The notes below the pieces were generated by a model. The model had not been told where the DNA came from. It did not search any database and saw only the letters and a program-made list of their open reading frames with translations. 64,000 nucleotides of DNA from Bactericera cockerelli (taxonomy: Eukaryota; Arthropoda; Insecta; Hemiptera; Triozidae): NCBI GenBank assembly GCA_024516035.1, contig CM044960.1, positions 17,678,183 to 17,742,182 of the forward strand, given 5' to 3'. A program made the translations under genes and the position numbers. Shown piece by piece: positions 25,401-38,068 of the stretch (its first letter is position 1; the number at the start of each line of letters is the position of its first letter).

Positions 25401-27166
25401 CCAGGCTAATCACGATATAGCTCACCCAACCTAAGTGGAGCAGATTCATTGTTGAAAACCAAAGAAGTCAAAGAAAATAATAATATACTCTCCTAGGTTT
25501 CAATACACTTTTTCGTTATGCTCGATGTTTCTTGTTTTCTTTACTATGTTGCGTCAGAAACTGGTGTATGCCCTTGACCAATACGGCAATAGCATACATT
25601 TTTCTATGATATTTTGCGAAAAATGAAATATCTTTTTGGAAATGAGAAAATGCCCATGGACGAAGGGTTAAGAATCTCTTTCCTCTGTGGTGTTGATGAG
25701 TTTTGATTGAATTAATTCAGAGAGTTGATGAGGATGTCGACGAGAAAGAGTTGAAAGTTGAGGAAAGAGGGATGAAGAGGGACACTGAGGGTTTTTATTT
25801 TACTAACTCGATTTTTACTTCTTTCGAAATGATGTTCTCCCCTGTCGATTAAAGTGTTATGGGACTGATAGATTCAGTCATGTTGACAGTATTATTTTAG
25901 AATTTAAACTAAAAGTGCTGGTAAGTCTCAATCCAAATCAACCTAGGAATGAGCTATTAAACAAAGTTTGACTTTTGCTTTTGATAAAATTCTTATAACC
26001 TATTTTACTATTTTATTTTTATCAATTATAAAAATAAATATTTAAATCACTCAGCGTAGTTTTTTTGTAAGGTTCACAGTTTTATCCCTAATAGCTACTA
26101 GCCTACTGCCCTTAATAATAATGCCTCTTATTGACTTACAAAGGACTTCGCAGGCTATTCTGCTTGTCCAGAAGATGTTATAAATGATGCTCCTCTATTC
26201 AAGTGCAAAGATCTTTGTTTATCTTGCCATATTTTTATGTATGTGTCAGATCTGTCAAGAGCTCTCACCTTTGTATGAAGACTCCTTTTCTCATCCTGCC
26301 CAGCTTTCGAAGTCAGGCTTTCTGAAATATGACCATGCTAGAAAAAAACCAAGTTCAAAGGATATTTTATAATGTGCTCTTTCGTTCTTTAAGAAAAATT
26401 GATAATTTTATCTTTAATCAAGTTTTTTTTTATTGATTTCTATCCATCCGCCCGAGATTTCACGTTGAATAACTTATCTGTGAAGTAATCAATTTTGATT
26501 TTTCATCGCAATGTCGACTTTTTAGAGCGTCTAAATTTTTGGCAAACCATGTTAACTTAACAAATGCAACAATATTGCGAGATCCTTTCTACTATATCGA
26601 AGGACTCTATTTTCTTATGGCCTCTTGGAATGTAAAGGGATTCAGGGATGTTGCTCATAGGATACTACAAGAAAGAATTGTAAGAATAGAAAAGGGAGGT
26701 CGAAGAAAAGCAGAAAGAAGGAAGAACGCCAGCACGATATCCAATGCTACAAGAAGAGGATATGTTCCTCTTTTCTTTCTCTTATCAAAAATGCATCAAT
26801 CATGATTTCTATTATACATTTTACTTTGGTGGCGTCGAGGGAGGGAAGGAGGGGGGAATGATGAAAGACTGTCAAATGGGAGATGAATAAGAAACAGACA
26901 CGGGATGGAGGACGAGGCGGAAGATAGATGAGTTCTCTTTTCTGTATTTATAGGTCATTGTTGAAATACAATTTCCGTTGTTATCACAAAATGCTATCTA
27001 CTTACCTAGAAATCTAACCATAACATCAACCTCGCACTTAAGTACGAGTATACCCAGGGAGCTCTTTTTTTCATCTCACAGTACCTACAAGAGTTGAAGT
27101 CCTATGTACTGAAAACAATACTACGAGTATCGGACGTTATAAAACTTTTTGTAAGTAAAAATCTCT

Positions 27167-27332
27167 TACCTCGTGAGAAAAAATGAGTACTTGCTTCAAT
27201 GTGAGCAGCGACCAGTGGCGAAATTATAGGCAAAAATAAGATATTAGGATATTAAAAGATATGGAAAAGTGCTTTAATTCTGCGCTACCCACAAAAAATT
27301 GTGATATAATAATAACACAAAGAAACACATTT
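27167..27332 (+). mobile_element. 5'-truncated SINE, family A
   Basis: The segment starts within the ACCTCGTGAG body motif and continues through GAGCAGCGACCAGTGGCG, AGATATTAGGATATTAA, CTGCGCTACCCAC and TTGTGATATAATA to ACACAAAGAAACACATTTA. It is nearly identical to the corresponding part of the copy at 56517-56811. The tRNA-like head is missing, as expected after incomplete reverse transcription. Similarity to the 56517 copy is higher than to the 3156 copy, suggesting two subfamilies. Confidence 0.75.
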
Positions 27333-30300
27333 ATCATTTTCATTAATTAAAAATCATGGTGAAAATTAAGCTACATAGATCACAGCACGCAAAACCCACC
27401 AACCACCAACCGATTTAGACAGTTCTTCTTAGAGTTAAAGCAAAAAAAAAAAAAAAAAAAAATCATTTCGGATACATTAATTGCTATATTATAGTTGACT
27501 GAATTAATAAAATAAATACAATAGTCTTTACCCTCTTTTTTTCTTTCGATTTTTCTATCAATTTCAAACAAAAGCAGCTGTGCTTAATATCTTTCACTAA
27601 GTATTATCATTTCCTTAATAAGAAATAGATAATCCCCCTAGAGCTGCATCTGGACAGACATGGCCAGATAGTGTCAATCACATATGGCTCTGTATCTCCC
27701 CAGATCACATTGACATGCTCTTCCACTTGATTGGAAAATTCTAAGTAAACCTTGTTCTTTTTCCGTGAATTCAATACAAAAGTTGGGCAAAATAAAGACA
27801 GAAAGGGGAAATAAATTAGAAAACTTTGTAAGTCAAAATGAAAATGTTGCAGAGCCTTGTATAATAACGTCTCCCCTCCTAGCTCCTCTTCTTTTCTGAA
27901 ATATTTACTTATAGGAAGTTTGTGTTTTCTTCTAGAACATCTTGTGCAGGAGATATGTCAAAACAAGAGAAAAATGGAGGAAGGGTAAATGGAAGAGACA
28001 CATGAGATAAGAAGAAGACGGGAATGATGAACTTGAATTAAAAAGTGAAGAATGGCGGGAAGAAGAGATAAGAAGGGGAGATGAAAAGGAGCACACAACA
28101 CAGAAATGTTTGGATTTCAGAAGACAGCAAAGCATTGACACAAAAGAATTTGCGTCATTCTCTTTTTACTTCTTCAGCGAAAAAGCAAAAAGTGAAAAAT
28201 CGAAAAGGAAAGTTTCTTCTGTTATTTTGAGATAAGTTTTTTTCCTCTATTTGCCACAATGCAGAGAGGGTGGAAACGAGAAAATAATTGAAGACTGATG
28301 TCTGAAGAAAGCCCAGAGAAGATTTCTTAATTCTCGGTGGTATTTAACTTTTTGATAGAACTTATTTGTTGCATTAGAGCAGGCATTTTGTTGAAAACTT
28401 TTGGTTGAGTTGAGAACTACAATGCGAACATATTGAGAAATATTTAGCAGGCTCCCCACATTGTTCATTAACTTTCCCCTAAGTTCACTTTAATTGCTAA
28501 GCTGGAAAGTGAACATGCTCGCCAGCTACATATTACAAAGCTTTGTAGTTTAACTTTCTCTTTAAAATTCGTAGAAAAGGGTCTTAGGGAAAGTAGATTG
28601 ATGGGTATGACCCTCGATGAAAGGGATGTCAACTTGGTGAGCAGTACAATTAAGCTATCAGTTTGAGTAAAATAAAGAACATAATATAAAGCTCGTTGAA
28701 ATTTCCCCGGATACCTAATCGAAATTTTATAAATACCTTCAAATTTAACGGAGTTTTGTTTTCAACAGCAAATTAAGATGGCTTCAGTATGGTTTAGGGT
28801 TGAGAGAAATAAAATGATGCAGCATTTACTCGTATTCCTGCAAGTCTTGCAACTCGTTCCAGTATTTAGGGCAACTTGAGAACAAAGGGAAGAGAAATTT
28901 TCCAAGTTTTTTTATCATTATTATTTAGGTAAAGGCACCTTGCTAGTTAGAAAAATATAAAGTTGAACAAAATTACGTGCCCTGGTTGTGTAATTAGTTT
29001 CATTCGGGGCATCTGCTTGCTATGTATGTATGACTTGAAGCGGAGAGAAGAGCTTGCATTGTGCTCAAGTAATGTCAACATCACGGTATGTGTGATTTTG
29101 CTATGTGAGATTTCTGATGCACGTGAAGTAATGTATGCTCTTTTTGATCGAAATTAGTCAAACATCATTGAGAAATTCAAAGTCATCATTGTTTTCTTGA
29201 ACGCTTGTCAAAGAACTTATTTTAGACTATTTAGCAAGGTTATGTTTCAATATTTTGTAGAAGAAATGTTTTGTATTTTGCAGATTCCCTATCTATTCCT
29301 CAATGAAACAACAATCTGTCATGTAGTTTTGTTACACCGAAGCTGAGTTTTTGGATTTTCATTCCGAACCACTAATGTCTAATAGCTCTTACGTTAGAAT
29401 TTCCCATGTTTTAATTTGTCTTTCCTGGTACACACATTTATGCAGTATGAAAGTTTTCTGCCTGTCTAACTTTTGTGTTTGTCAGTAAAAAAGCTCAACT
29501 TCCCAGGCGCTCACATGTCTCTCACGCTGGTTTACAGTCTGTTATTTACGGAAAAGTTGGAACTTTTTCTTGTGATCTCAAACACACAAAGTTATTAGTA
29601 AGCCTTTGCATAGTCTAGAATTTCTGATGTGGCTTTTTTTACCTGAAGTTTGCAAAAGCCTCGAGCTCGCTGTTCAGAAGCACAAAGTACTTATTAGGTT
29701 CTAAAACAGTGATTCCCAACCTGGGTGTGGCAAAGAACAATCCAGTATGAAAAGGAGAGAGAGAAAAAACATGATTTTTACGTACTTTAATGCACTTAAT
29801 AGTTTTCATATGCACGGATTTTAATTACATTTTACAATCACCAGTAGTCAGTTGCCTTGCAGGAACAAAAGATTCTTGTAAGATTTGCGCGATGTCTAAA
29901 AGGTATTTATTTCCTGAAACAAGAGAACATCATGGATTTAATTGAATTTCATAATAATGAGTGTCTGTTTATGAAAATTATTTTTAATCCCGTCTCTAAA
30001 TTCCTCGTATTTTATATTAATTAGTCTTCAATTAGGTCTGCTCGGCATCTTGTTGTACAATTGTACATAATGCTTTCCTCTCCATTGTTTGGCAGGAAAT
30101 ACGTCGTTAATATCTCGGAAACACACATAAGAACAACAAGTGACACAAGTTCTCAATATGCTTTCCAAAACTTTCTAATGTGTCTTCTGCAAATATTTCG
30201 CGGCAACACTTCTTCCCATTCTCCTTAATTTGTCTCCCACCCTCCGCTAATTCTCTTCCTTCTCTCACCCAACTTGTATTAGTTCCCTCCCTTTCTCTTT

Positions 30301-30978
30301 CTCCCCCCCCCCCTCCCCTCATTGTTATCGCACGTTTTCATAAATATCTGTTCTAACTTTGTCTCCAAATACCCCAAAGGCATATTTGTCACATGTGCTT
30401 ATCACACCGTTTCCAACTTTTTTTCTCAGCGTTGTTTGTTGTTCTTGTGTTCCCGTTTCCGCCCTTGTAGGGGTAGTGATCTCAAGGGCGCACTTCATGT
30501 TTTCCTCCGTCCCTGGAAGTTCTCCTGGTGATCTGGGTCAACTATGCAGGTCGGTGGAGCTTTCTGGATTCTTCCGAATGGGGAGAAGAGATGTTTTAAA
30601 CTTTTATTAATAAGCAGCTTACTTGTTGTTTCTAGTTCATATTTTTTGGATTTTAAATGAGTTATAGTACAACTATACAAATTGAGAGTTCAAATCTCGC
30701 ATTCAAGATTTAGAGGGGACATCAAAAATCAAAAACCAAGTTACAGCTTTAAAAAGGAAACTGAAAAATAATTACTTTTAGTGAGATATGTAGGTTTGTA
30801 CGTAAATTTAATTGGTCTTCCTTCAGAAAATCCAAGAAGGTAGGAAACCCCGAATGTGCTGATGTTTATTTTAAATTGGAAGTTCATTAAACTTTTTGGA
30901 TATTTATATGTATATCATATTCTTTACTTTCTGAAGTACCGAAGGTCCTCTTTCTTTCCTGTCTCAATTTTTCTTTCT

Positions 30979-31030
30979 TTCTCTCTCTCTCTCTCTCTCT
31001 CTGTCTGTCTCCTTCTCTCTTTCTTTCTCA
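30979..31030. repeat. (TC)n microsatellite and pyrimidine tract
   Basis: An almost pure run of TC dinucleotides is followed by CTGTCTGTCTCC and more TCT repeats. It is one of several CT tracts in the window; others lie near 48557-48610, 52687-52705, 53658-53676, 53917-53937 and 54558-54587. These tracts account for many open frames rich in Ser, Leu and Phe. Confidence 0.85.
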
Positions 31031-34000
31031 TCCGGCACATGTCTCTACATCTACGGAATCCCGTGAGAAAGAACAAACAAATTCAAGGGTACCTTTCAGA
31101 AGAAGAGAGAGAAAGCGGGCAGCGGAAAATGGTAAATACAAATAAAATATCGAGAAGTACTGGGTAAAGAAAACAAAGAGAATTTACCGAAGAAGAATAA
31201 GAAGAAGAGAAAATAATTGCGGGCCAAGTTGGAAATAAAAGAAGAGAGAGATCCAAAGTAGCAGGGGCTGGTGGTCGCGAAAATTCAGTAGGATTTTTTG
31301 AAAGACGGAGAACATGAAAATCCAAGAAATTTGGAAGATCTTTTTATCTAGAGAGTTCTTTGAAAATATTGTAAGTTTCAAACCAGTGCATTTTTGACTG
31401 TGCGATATCACTTTTTTAATCGTAAAAAATGTTGAATTTTAAAAAGTCCCTTACATCGTAGTTTCAAAACTAGAGTCATAATGCACTCACTATAATGAGA
31501 CTTGAGGGACTTGTATCTCTTTTTTGTTATACTTCGGCCCTAAGTTTCTAACGTAGAAGTATAGCTATTACACAAATTAGCATTTGCTTAGCCTTCTCTA
31601 TTTATCCAATTTATACTGATGTAATAAGAAAGTTCAAATTTCATGCAACTGTCCCATTTTAACAAGTTAGCTTCACAGATCCTCGTGTGGTACTTTATAT
31701 TCCTTCCCTTATTTACTTAATAATTTTATTCCTTTATTCTTTCTTCTTTATCAATCCCCCTCCCACTTTCTTCCTTTGTATTTATTTATCTTGCCTATAA
31801 TAACTTCTTTACCATATTTTCTATTTAAGGTTTGAATTTTTTTACCCCGCCTCGACTTCTTTTTGCTTCAGCTCTTTGAAAAAAGAAAGAAACAAAAAAA
31901 GTGAATTTCCATAAAAAGGAGAAGAAAAATTAAAAGAATATAATACCAAGACGTAGGCAGGGTGATGCAGGGGGAGGAGGGAGTGCTAAGGAGATAGAAG
32001 GAATGAAGAAGTGGAAAAAATATGGAAAATTATTCCTCTCTTGCCTTCTTATTCTTAGTTCTTTCTTTTTACCATGCGTTCATTTTTCCTGGGAAACTTT
32101 ATTTATATTATATGTACTATCCGCTTTGGCGTCTTGCTTCCGCCGTATAACAGTACCTAATTCTATGATATTCCATAGAATTTCAACTATAGAACCTCTC
32201 CTATAGAGCCTCCTCAGATGATTGGTTCGTAGAAGTCAAAACACTGCTTTGATAATTTGTAGTTGAGACACATCCTCTAATATTGGAAATTTAAATCTCT
32301 CTCCAAGGCCTGGAGTTTCTAATGTATGTAGAAGTCTAAGTTGAACTAGGCATATGAACTCAATATTTTCCTATTATTCCTTTTCAAAGCTTTTTGAACA
32401 TAACATATGTAACTGATGGTACGGCTGATTATTATGTAGGTTATATACTTGTCATTAATTATCTTTCCCGTACACAATGATGTGCCTATCTTAAATCCAA
32501 CTTTTGTTGCTTTCTATTTGTTCTATTTCAGTGAAGAAATCCTAAGCTCTGTTCCATTTCCATGATTGTTAAGTTTCTATTGTGTCAAAAGCTGAAAACT
32601 TGACACTTGAACTTTTCCTCTAAGTCCACTTCACCCTTAGCAGAACAAAATATTTCAAGTACCTCCCAACCACCCAGTAGGTATTTCACGTTTTTTTCCG
32701 AGAAGAGAAAAAAATGGAGCTAAAAAGATAGAAATAAATATTCCGTACGAAACTTCAACTCTCTTCTCTTGTTTTAACTAAATTCTACTTCCGTATTCGT
32801 TAAGTTTGCAAAAAGTTTGAAATTTGTGCCTCATTTTCAAGCATATAACGCCTGTCTTATACTTGGTACTTTATTTATCTTTGAAAAAAAAAGTTGAGCT
32901 CAATCAAAAAGTTTTTGGTAGCACAGTCGAAGTACCTTCCCATCTTTGCTGAATAAGTGTTGAATGGGTGTTGAAGGATTAGAATAGCGCTTGTAGGTAA
33001 ATCTAATGCGAGAACGACAGGTATACAAATATACTTGTGAGATTTGAATTCCCAACTGTGATGTGTGTTTATTTAAAAATTACACATTAGGGGAAGGAAA
33101 AGCCCATTATTTTGGGTAAAACAAATTTGGAGACGTTATAAATTTCCAGTCCAATTTATAAGATCCGATGTATTGTTTGAAATCTTTGACACAGCCTCTT
33201 GATTCCTCTCACAAAAGACTTGAAAGACAAGAGAAATTGACCTCTCTTATTTTAAGGTCATTTTTAACATATCATTCGATATAATATATCTAAGACGATC
33301 ATTATTATTACTTCACATCTTTACCTTTGAATCCTTTGCCTTTTATCCGCCCATGTTGGATTTGAGAGCCCTAAAATAAAATCCCAGAGAACTGAAGAGA
33401 GCAAAAATCCCAACAGGAATATGAAAAGACAAATACAGAAATTCCTGGAACCTGAGTTCGGGGAGGCTCTGTACCAAGGATTCAGGATTTCTTTGTTTCC
33501 TGGGACACATCACTCCCGGGGGAATAATATTTCTAAATTTAACTTTAAAATTGATGAGCTTTAGCGAGCTTGGAGACAGTTCATGCCCAAGTAAGACATC
33601 TAATCTCAGAGTGCGACAGAAACAGATTTTTCAGTTCCTGTTTTTTTACGACACATTATATCAGCTGATTGATTTAGCTTTTTATTTTGTAAATTATAAT
33701 GTATTGCTAATAAAATATGAAGTACTTTTATATTTTTTTTTTTTGGAAAAAGCATGTTGACACGTTGTAGATTATTTTTATTATTGTTTAGCCATAGCTA
33801 AAAGTCAGGACTTTTACGCTGAAGGATTTCAGATAAGGATATCTCAGTCTCAGGACTTCAACCATGAGAGGATATCATCAGATAATTAAATTTGTTCTGT
33901 GTTAAACTAGGATGTAGATGGGGCAGGAGTGTTTGACGTAGCAGAGATATGATTGTAAAGAGAATTTATTTTTTAATAATATAAAAAAATGAATATTGGT

Positions 34001-34092
34001 TTAAAAAAAATAATATCACTGATAATATTCTTATTTACATTATTTATTTTTCACAAGTCCTAATATTTTCTTCTTGTTTAATTTGATTACAG

Positions 34093-34152
34093 GTAAGAAT
34101 TGATTCCATACCCAATACCCACCACTAGTAAGGTACCTACTCCTTGCTGAGC
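34093..34152 (+). promoter_or_regulatory. recursive splice site (ratchet point 3) with short RS-exon
   Basis: A tract TTTTCTTCTTGTTTAATTTG followed by ATTACAG runs directly into donor GTAAGAAT, with the junction between 34092 and 34093. A strong second donor GTAAGTAT starts at 34153, defining a 60-nt RS-exon. In the phase of the downstream exon the third complete codon is TGA. The spacing to the acceptor at 56115 is 22.0 kb, somewhat longer than the two preceding steps. Confidence 0.8.
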
Positions 34153-36251
34153 GTAAGTATTTTACATGCAAAAATAATAATCAAATATTGATGTTACAAA
34201 ATAAATACTACTTTGGTAGTTTGGTCCCTTTCATTAATTTCTTGGAACATGGCTGGTGTCTGGTTGCACTACCGTGTAATATAAAAGTTTTAATGTATAG
34301 TTATGTTCTGTTTCTTGGTTTGTGTTTTCGACATTAATTAGTGATGGGAAAGATGGATACATAGATAGTTTATTACACGTTAGCAGTGTACATATCGTAT
34401 TTAGTGCACTTCTCGTGTTACAAAATAGCTTCAGGCTGATTTCATCATCTGCTCCATATATTTTACATCAGGCATTATTGAACATATTATGAAGGTGCAC
34501 AATTTATTGCGAGATTTAACATAGGTTTTTGTACCTAGCCCTCTGTATGTCTGTTGTGTGCAAATTATAAAGCCACGCAATCCTATATGATGTTGTAAAG
34601 GCAGAGAGGATATTATCTGTAAATTTATGTTTTATTTTTAAGTAGAGCAAATCTTAATATATTTATAAAACACATTTTTAAAAAGCATCCTTCGATATTT
34701 TATTTAATTTTTTCATAAAAGAGTGGTTTATTGGAAATACAAAGGAAAAGTTAAAATTGAATTAAAAACTGTGTTTTCTAAAAGCTTTCTATTTTTTTTC
34801 TCAAGCAAAATATGAAAATCTGGAAAAGATAAGATAAAAGGGGGGTAAAGATTAATGTATTGTGCTTACAACCGCTTAAAATTTATTGAGAAATATATTA
34901 TACAGCGTGGCTCTGAGTGCAATGTTTTGTAAAACTCATAATAATGTACGTATACCCAATACACTTAATGTTAATTTAAGTTCTTTAAAATACTTGGCAG
35001 GTTTTGCTTTTATTGTATTCTTACTAGATTTGCTAGTTAATTAAGATTGGTAGGTATACGAGTATTCATTACATCCAGTTGCTTAAAAGTCAAAAATACC
35101 TGTATGGGAAATTTATGCCATCAACTGAGTGAATCTAATCTTAAAGCTTAAGTCACTGTAGAACTAGTAAATTTCAAGAGGTGAGAGGCTAAATTTGACA
35201 AAAAACCAAATACACAGAAATCACAAAAATGACCCTGTAAAATTTTGACCAACCAAGAAAATATATTTACATACTATCAAATTTTATCAAAACTAAGCAA
35301 AAATTTGTAGATCCTTTTACTGCCTTCTAAAAAAACTCAGTTTTAAATTTACACCCTGTATAGGTACATTAAAAAGAGAATGAAGATGCACTAAACTTTA
35401 CAAAAAATCATTCAAGCCTAAAAAGGGTTAAAATTTATATAAATTAAGAACTTATAGAGAGAACTTAATTTTTTTAGAGAGGGAAAAAAGCACAATCTCA
35501 GCAGCTTGAAATTTAATATTTTGCGGATGACTAGCTCGTTGCTTTCTGAAAACGATTCTGTGGGGTAGGGGAAGACCCTTCGTATACCACGGCATGCTTT
35601 CAGAAACGAAGTTGCCTATAGACCATCGGTAATATTTCTTAACCTAACCTTATGGTATCTAGTTTTATTAGGACGGTCTGATCCGTAAAAGACGGACTTG
35701 AGTAATGACCGTCTATGACGAAACGAACGGTCAATCATCGGGTGAACCGGTTAACTGATTCCACTTGCAGTTTGCAGTAAGTTTAGGGTTGTGCAGCAGG
35801 ATAATTGTTTTGATTTGGGTGATTCTATTCATTCAAAAAAAATTCTTAACATTTCCTTTATGAAAATATGAAATACCTGACTTATCTAATAATCCCTTGC
35901 CACTGTAGGTACACTACCCTTATACAGGGGGTGGGTTTGTATGAAGCGTGTGTCCCCCATCCCTCGCTTTTCATAATGAATTTGAACTTTCCGTTGTACA
36001 ACTGAAGCACTAAGAACAATTTTCCTGTCATCCTGATTTTATGTGAAAAAAGTTCGAGTTTTTCTAGGGGAAGAGGAACGAAAGTTTTCATTATTCCTTG
36101 AGACACGCGTAGATACATGGTTCTACTATTTCTATGTCGCTGGGAGTGTCCGGCATTCAAACTTGATAGAATGAGTCCACGAGCGCTACACAATATCAAA
36201 TACAATACTTTCCTTATCCTTATTATAGGATAAGAAAAGTAAAAAGTTACC

Positions 36252-36380
36252 ATGCTAAATTTGTGTTAATCACTTTCGTGATATCACAACTACTCAAACT
36301 CGCTTTACTAAATCTTTGCTGAACTTGGGACTTGAACCACCGACCTCCAGGTTACAAGATGTTAACTGTTTAGTGTTGGC
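36252..36380 (-). mobile_element. tRNA-derived SINE, family B
   Basis: On the minus strand this reads CTTGTAACCTGGAGGTCGGT then a B box GGTTCAAGTCCC, then TTTAGTAAAGCGAGTTTGA, then GTGATATCACGAAAGTGATT and AACACAAAT. The tRNA-like core and the tail match the copy at 37861-38068. The middle string matches the copy near 7770. The 5' boundary is approximate. Confidence 0.75.
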
Positions 36381-37860
36381 GGACACTAGATTTTATTCCC
36401 TCATGTATTCTTTTAAATTTCCTTACCTAAGAAATGCTAAGAAAGTGTATAGGTATATTTGAATCAGTAGCTAATGTACATAATTATATCTTTACCTACC
36501 TAAGATTTTTCCGAATAGCAAAGTTTTCGATCACTCTACTTCTTTTTAAAGAACACTACCCTTGATTCAATACCATTCTCAAAACTTAACATACTTTATT
36601 ATTATTTTAAATTAAAAAGTATTTTTCCGCTTTCGGGCTTTATCCACAACATACATAAGGCATTGTTGTGGATCCCCCAGTATATATTAAAAACAGTTTA
36701 CCTGAGGAGGGGAAGGGGGAAGGAGGTGTATCTATGATCAGGCCAGAACACGCAAAGGCAGGAATGCCTCTCCTGTCATATATCAAATCCTGACTCCTGC
36801 CAGGAGGAAGGTGAGAAGATCGCATGCACAAACCACCGCTTTACTGTCTACAGGGTGGTCTGGAATCCTGAATGAGCAATATATTATACTATCGTACAAT
36901 ACAAGTACATACAATTCACAGGTGGTCGAAGTGTGGGCCCAGTAATCAATAGGGGGCCTTCTTTAAAAGGCCCAGTAATCAATAAAGAAGGGTTTTTTAA
37001 GTTCGGATCCTGACCATTTCATGAATTTTCCTGATTCATTCGATTTTGGCAACCTTATTTTGCTGGATCGAAGGGATTTTTCGATCAGCTTGTGAAGAAG
37101 ATCCTAGAAGCAATCATTATTTTTGTAAAACTGCTGACCTTTGTTCCCAAGAGACACCTGCAACCGTCTTTTGAGTACTCTTGACCGCAAGTATGTGGGC
37201 TCAAAACCTTGCCAGGGCGTCTTTCTATAAATTATAGTAAATAAATCTATAGTAAATTACAAACCTGGAGATTGGAGTTTGTGTTTGGGTCATGCCAAAA
37301 CTCTAGAGGTAAGACGGAAAATCGCCATTATCTACTGCCAAAAAAATTCCATATCATTTTCTTTACAAAAATAAAGCAAGCACTCTGTTAGTTAAGTCAT
37401 CTAGAAGTATCGAACCCAGAGTCTCTTAATCGTAAGTCTTCCTCTTCCACATACCCTGGAGAGCTAGATCCAATTAATTTTCAAATGAGACCATTACGCT
37501 GTGCCCCCGCTATTCACTTCCTTCTGGATTGGGTTCTTTATTGATGTAGATTTAATGAGCTCCTTATTTATTCCGAAATTTCGGAACGTCCCCGGAGGCA
37601 ATTGAACTCAAAAAACCAGACATACATATATGTAGGTATTGCACACTGCATATACTTTATGTATGTACAATTGTACATATTTAACATAATATGTATACCT
37701 CCAGGTATATTATGAACAGACTTGGTTACCGGATCTTTCTTTCCTAGGAGTTAGGAGACTAAACGTCTATGGAGTACCTATGTATAAAATATAAACACAC
37801 TTTAGAATAATTATCTGCTACCGTCATTAACACATGACGTTGTAAATAATGAACATTTTT

Positions 37861-38068
37861 TAACCAGCAATAATCGTACCTCGGATAAACCTAATTGGTT
37901 ACGATATCGCCGCTGCCCAAAGTTTTTTTAACCGAAATCAGTAGTTTGATCGATAAGACGGCGGACTTGTAACCTGGAGGTCGGTGGTTCAAGTCCCGGA
38001 TTCAGGGAAGATTGCGAGTGAGAGTATTTGTGATATCACGAAAGTGATTAACACAAATATGATAACTA
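37861..38068 (+). mobile_element. tRNA-Thr-like SINE, family B, intact with target duplication
   Basis: The 13-bp direct repeat AATGAACATTTTT flanks the element at 37848-37860 and 38069-38081. Inside is a tRNA-like core with TAGTTTGATCGATAAGACGG (A-box region), an anticodon-loop-like CTTGTAAC compatible with a TGT anticodon, and a B box GGTTCAAGTCCC. A tRNA-unrelated body and the tail GTGATTAACACAAATATGAT follow. This is the best reference copy of family B in the window at about 208 bp. Confidence 0.85.

Larger units (their letters stand above)
17830..34092. other. intronic DNA, no gene recognised apart from listed items
   Basis: The content is AT-rich intron with homopolymer and CT tracts, for example a long T run near 24511-24530, an A run near 27441-27461 and (TC)n near 30979-31002. 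A 33-bp tandem duplication sits at 18191-18247. A GC-rich block at 19293-19445 stands out and is listed separately. A truncated SINE lies at 27167-27332. None of the open frames in this stretch has a recognisable domain together with splice signals or a convincing start context. Confidence 0.6.

Noticed and set aside
35882..36253. 123-codon minus-strand open frame
   Set aside because: No domain, start context or splice support; adjacent sequence suggests a repeat. It remains a weak possibility of a mobile-element fragment.
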